Positions 32,538 through 34,118 of a stretch of DNA of 34,118 nucleotides are shown here, piece after piece. Where the stretch lies: positions 1 to 34,118 of the forward strand of contig NZ_QUZT01000070.1 of NCBI RefSeq assembly GCF_004682045.1, given 5' to 3'. Source of the DNA: Pseudomonas nabeulensis (GTDB lineage Bacteria > Pseudomonadota > Gammaproteobacteria > Pseudomonadales > Pseudomonadaceae). The notes under the pieces were generated by a model that ran no database searches, had not been told where the DNA came from, and saw nothing but the letters and a program-made list of their open reading frames with translations. A program made the translations under genes and the position numbers. The number at the start of each line of letters is the position of its first letter. Within the stretch, counting starts at the first letter, position 1.

Positions 32538-32566
32538 AAAAAAACTGGCTGCGCACCACGCGCAGC
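32538..32566 (-). terminator. Terminator-like hairpin between pvdH and mbtH
   Basis: On the minus strand GCTGCGC, loop GTGGT, GCGCAGC, then CAG and seven T. It looks like an intrinsic terminator for pvdH, 17 bases before the mbtH start codon, and would reduce readthrough into mbtH. Confidence 0.7.
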
Positions 32567-32582
32567 GCTGATAGTTGTAGAA

Positions 32583-32606
32583 ACGTACCAAGCCGCCGAA
32601 AAATTA
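32583..32606 (-). promoter_or_regulatory. PvdS-like box upstream of mbtH
   Basis: TAATT-N16-CGT on the minus strand, one mismatch from the iron-starvation box TAAAT-N16-CGT. Its first three bases are the pvdH stop codon. It would place a start of transcription just before the terminator-like hairpin. Confidence 0.45.
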
Positions 32607-33998
32607 GAGGCTGGCGACCGCTGCCGCCAGGGCACGCCCGAAAATCTCGGCCACGCGGTCCACTTCGGCGCCGGTAATCACCAGCGGTGGCAGGAAGCGC
32701 ACGACGCTGCCATGCCGCCCGCCCAGCTCCAGGATCAGGCCACGCTTGAGGCATTCGCGCTGCACCAGCGGCGCCAGCTGGCGATGCACCGGTGGGTGGC
32801 CCTGCACGTCTGGCGCACCGTTCGGGTCCACCAGTTCGACGCCCAGCATCAACCCGCGCCCCCGAATATCCCCCAGTTGCGGAAAATCGCGCTGCAGGAT
32901 GCGCAGGTGCTCGCCAAGACGCTCGCCCATCGCCGCCGCATGGCCAGCCAGGTCGTGCTCCTTGAGGTAGCGCATCACCGCCGACCCCGCCGCCATCGCC
33001 ATCTGGTTGCCACGGAACGTCCCGGCATGGGCGCCCGGTAGCCAGGTGTCGAGCCAGTCGCGGTACACCATCACCGCCAGCGGCAGGCTGCCGCCGATGG
33101 CCTTGGACATCACCACCACGTCCGGGATGATCCCGGCGTGTTCAAAGGCAAACATCTTGCCGGTACGCCCGAAACCGCTCTGGATTTCATCAACAATCAG
33201 CGCCACGCCGGCCTGTTCAGTGATGCGGCGCAGGCCGCGCAGCCAGTCCAGGTCAGCCGGAATCACACCGCCCTCGCCCTGTACTACTTCGACAATCACT
33301 GCCGCCGGCAGCGCCACCCCGGCTTCCGGGTCGTTGAGCAGGTTTTCCAGGTAATGCAGGTTGACCCGCACGCCCTCCGCGCCGCCCAGGCCGAACGGGC
33401 AACGGTAGTCATAGGGGTAAGGCAGAAATTGCACACCGTTGCTGAGCAGGCCGCCCAAGGGTTTTTTCGGCCCCAGGCTGCCCATCAGGCTCAAGGCGCC
33501 CTGGCTCATGCCGTGGTAACCGCCCTGGAATGACAACACGGTGCTGCGCCCAGTGGCCGTACGCACCAGCTTCAACGCGGCTTCCACCGCATCGGTGCCG
33601 GTCGGGCCGCAGAACTGGATCTTCGCTTGCTGCGCCAATTCGGTCGGCAACAGGCCGAACAGGTCTTGCACGAACTGGTCCTTGACCGGGGTGGTCAAGT
33701 CCAATGTGTGCAAGGGCAGTTCGTCGCTCAATACTTGCTGGATGGCCTCGATCACCGCCGGGTGGTTATGCCCCAACGCGAGAGTGCCGGCACCGGCCAG
33801 GCAATCGATAAAACGGCGGCCCTCCACGTCCTCCACGTAAATACCTTTGGCGCGTTTGAGCGCCAAAGGAATGCGCCGAGGGTAGCTGCGGGCGTTGGAC
33901 TCTTGCTGGCGCTGGCGGGCCAGCAGCGGTGTTTCTTCGAACTGGTAAAGCGTTTCCTGAAGCTGGGTGTCTTCGATCTGGCTGATAGCGACGGACAT
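32604..33998 (-). CDS. pvdH: L-2,4-diaminobutyrate:2-oxoglutarate aminotransferase
   Basis: A 464-residue class III PLP aminotransferase. It makes L-2,4-diaminobutyrate from aspartate semialdehyde, a building block of the pyoverdine chromophore. Family marks are FIDCLAGAGTLALGHNHPAV, IQFCGPTGTDAVEAALKL, FQGGYHGMSQGALSLMG, LIVDEIQSGFGRTGKMFAF and the PLP-lysine in VVMSKAIGGSLPLAV at about residue 298. I chose the ATG at 33998, with AGGAGGGA about 9 bases upstream; the frame is open 13 codons further. A PvdS box lies just upstream. The DABA aminotransferase family also serves other pathways, but the promoter and mbtH neighbour fit pyoverdine. Confidence 0.94.
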   Translation of the reverse strand: MSVAISQIEDTQLQETLYQFEETPLLARQRQQESNARSYPRRIPLALKRAKGIYVEDVEGRRFIDCLAGAGTLALGHNHPAVIEAIQQVLSDELPLHTLDLTTPVKDQFVQDLFGLLPTELAQQAKIQFCGPTGTDAVEAALKLVRTATGRSTVLSFQGGYHGMSQGALSLMGSLGPKKPLGGLLSNGVQFLPYPYDYRCPFGLGGAEGVRVNLHYLENLLNDPEAGVALPAAVIVEVVQGEGGVIPADLDWLRGLRRITEQAGVALIVDEIQSGFGRTGKMFAFEHAGIIPDVVVMSKAIGGSLPLAVMVYRDWLDTWLPGAHAGTFRGNQMAMAAGSAVMRYLKEHDLAGHAAAMGERLGEHLRILQRDFPQLGDIRGRGLMLGVELVDPNGAPDVQGHPPVHRQLAPLVQRECLKRGLILELGGRHGSVVRFLPPLVITGAEVDRVAEIFGRALAAAVASL

Positions 33999-34031
33999 TG
34001 CGTGATCCCTCCTCTGATTCCTGTTCTGGAA

Positions 34032-34055
34032 ACGCACCAGCGGTGAAAGGATTTA
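34032..34055 (-). promoter_or_regulatory. PvdS-dependent promoter (iron-starvation box)
   Basis: A perfect TAAAT-N16-CGT on the minus strand, with CGT 33 bases before the pvdH ATG. PvdS is the Fur-controlled extracytoplasmic sigma factor for pyoverdine genes, so expression under iron starvation is expected. Confidence 0.85.
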
Positions 34056-34093
34056 GGGGCAGTGATCGCCAACTGATGGGCGAAGGTCAAAAA

Positions 34094-34118
34094 GTGGGAG
34101 GGCAAGCCCTAATGCCAG
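34094..34118. repeat. REP half-site at right edge
   Basis: GTGGGAGGGCAAGCCCTAATGCC, a shortened REP arm. It is the inverse of the left-edge copy, except that a GGGGG run is reduced to GGG and a one-base change occurs beside it. It is the outermost 5' sequence seen upstream of pvdH. Confidence 0.65.

Overview
The window looks like a chromosome segment from a fluorescent Pseudomonas, most likely the P. fluorescens group. The evidence is the GC-rich coding style, the many Pseudomonas REP-type palindromes, the pyoverdine genes pvdH and mbtH with PvdS-type promoters at the right end, a minCDE cluster, and a purine catabolic cluster that uses membrane PuuD in place of soluble uricase. These assignments come from reading proteins and motifs; no database search was run.

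Layout. Bases 63-4004: a citMHS-type transporter, an AtuA-like protein (DUF1446) and its small partner form a tight minus-strand operon, divergent from a LysR regulator. Bases 4051-6388: an aminotransferase and a glutathione S-transferase form a minus-strand operon, divergent from a MarR regulator. Bases 6566-8549: a purine permease and a LysE-type exporter. Bases 8539-13674: one very large minus-strand gene for a 1711-residue toxin-like protein resembling the Pseudomonas dermonecrotic-toxin-domain (DUF6543) family. Bases 13829-21645: purine-ring degradation (hiuH, puuE, uraD, alc, allA, puuD), a urate/xanthine-type permease and a Tsx/OmpK-type outer-membrane channel. Bases 21771-24854: patatin-like lipase and lipid A acyltransferase (minus strand), then minC. 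Bases 25020-28649: minD, minE, an RluA-type pseudouridine synthase, an M18 aminopeptidase and a 58-residue membrane protein. Bases 28702-32231: a YbiO-like mechanosensitive channel and an exported M20 amidohydrolase. Bases 32297-33998: mbtH and pvdH on the minus strand.

How the genes work together. The purine block encodes a complete route from urate to glyoxylate and urea: uptake (Tsx-like channel, two NCS2 permeases), PuuD (urate to 5-hydroxyisourate), HiuH and UraD (to S-allantoin), PuuE (to allantoate), Alc (to ureidoglycolate) and AllA (to glyoxylate plus urea). Three copies of the palindrome TTGTAYACAA sit upstream of the purine permease, hiuH and puuE and suggest one shared regulator outside the window. 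Good sigma-54 promoter matches lie upstream of puuE and of the Tsx-like gene, which fits nitrogen control. The toxin-like gene interrupts this purine neighbourhood and is cut off from hiuH by an intrinsic terminator.

The most unusual items are the large toxin-like protein with three degenerate internal modules, a membrane-hairpin region and a distinct C-terminal region without a visible immunity gene; the shared purine operator and sigma-54 sites; a PvdS-like box directly followed by a terminator-like hairpin upstream of mbtH; and REP elements that include a rare long-loop variant and one that supplies the end of a coding sequence. No rRNA, tRNA, CRISPR array or insertion sequence was seen.
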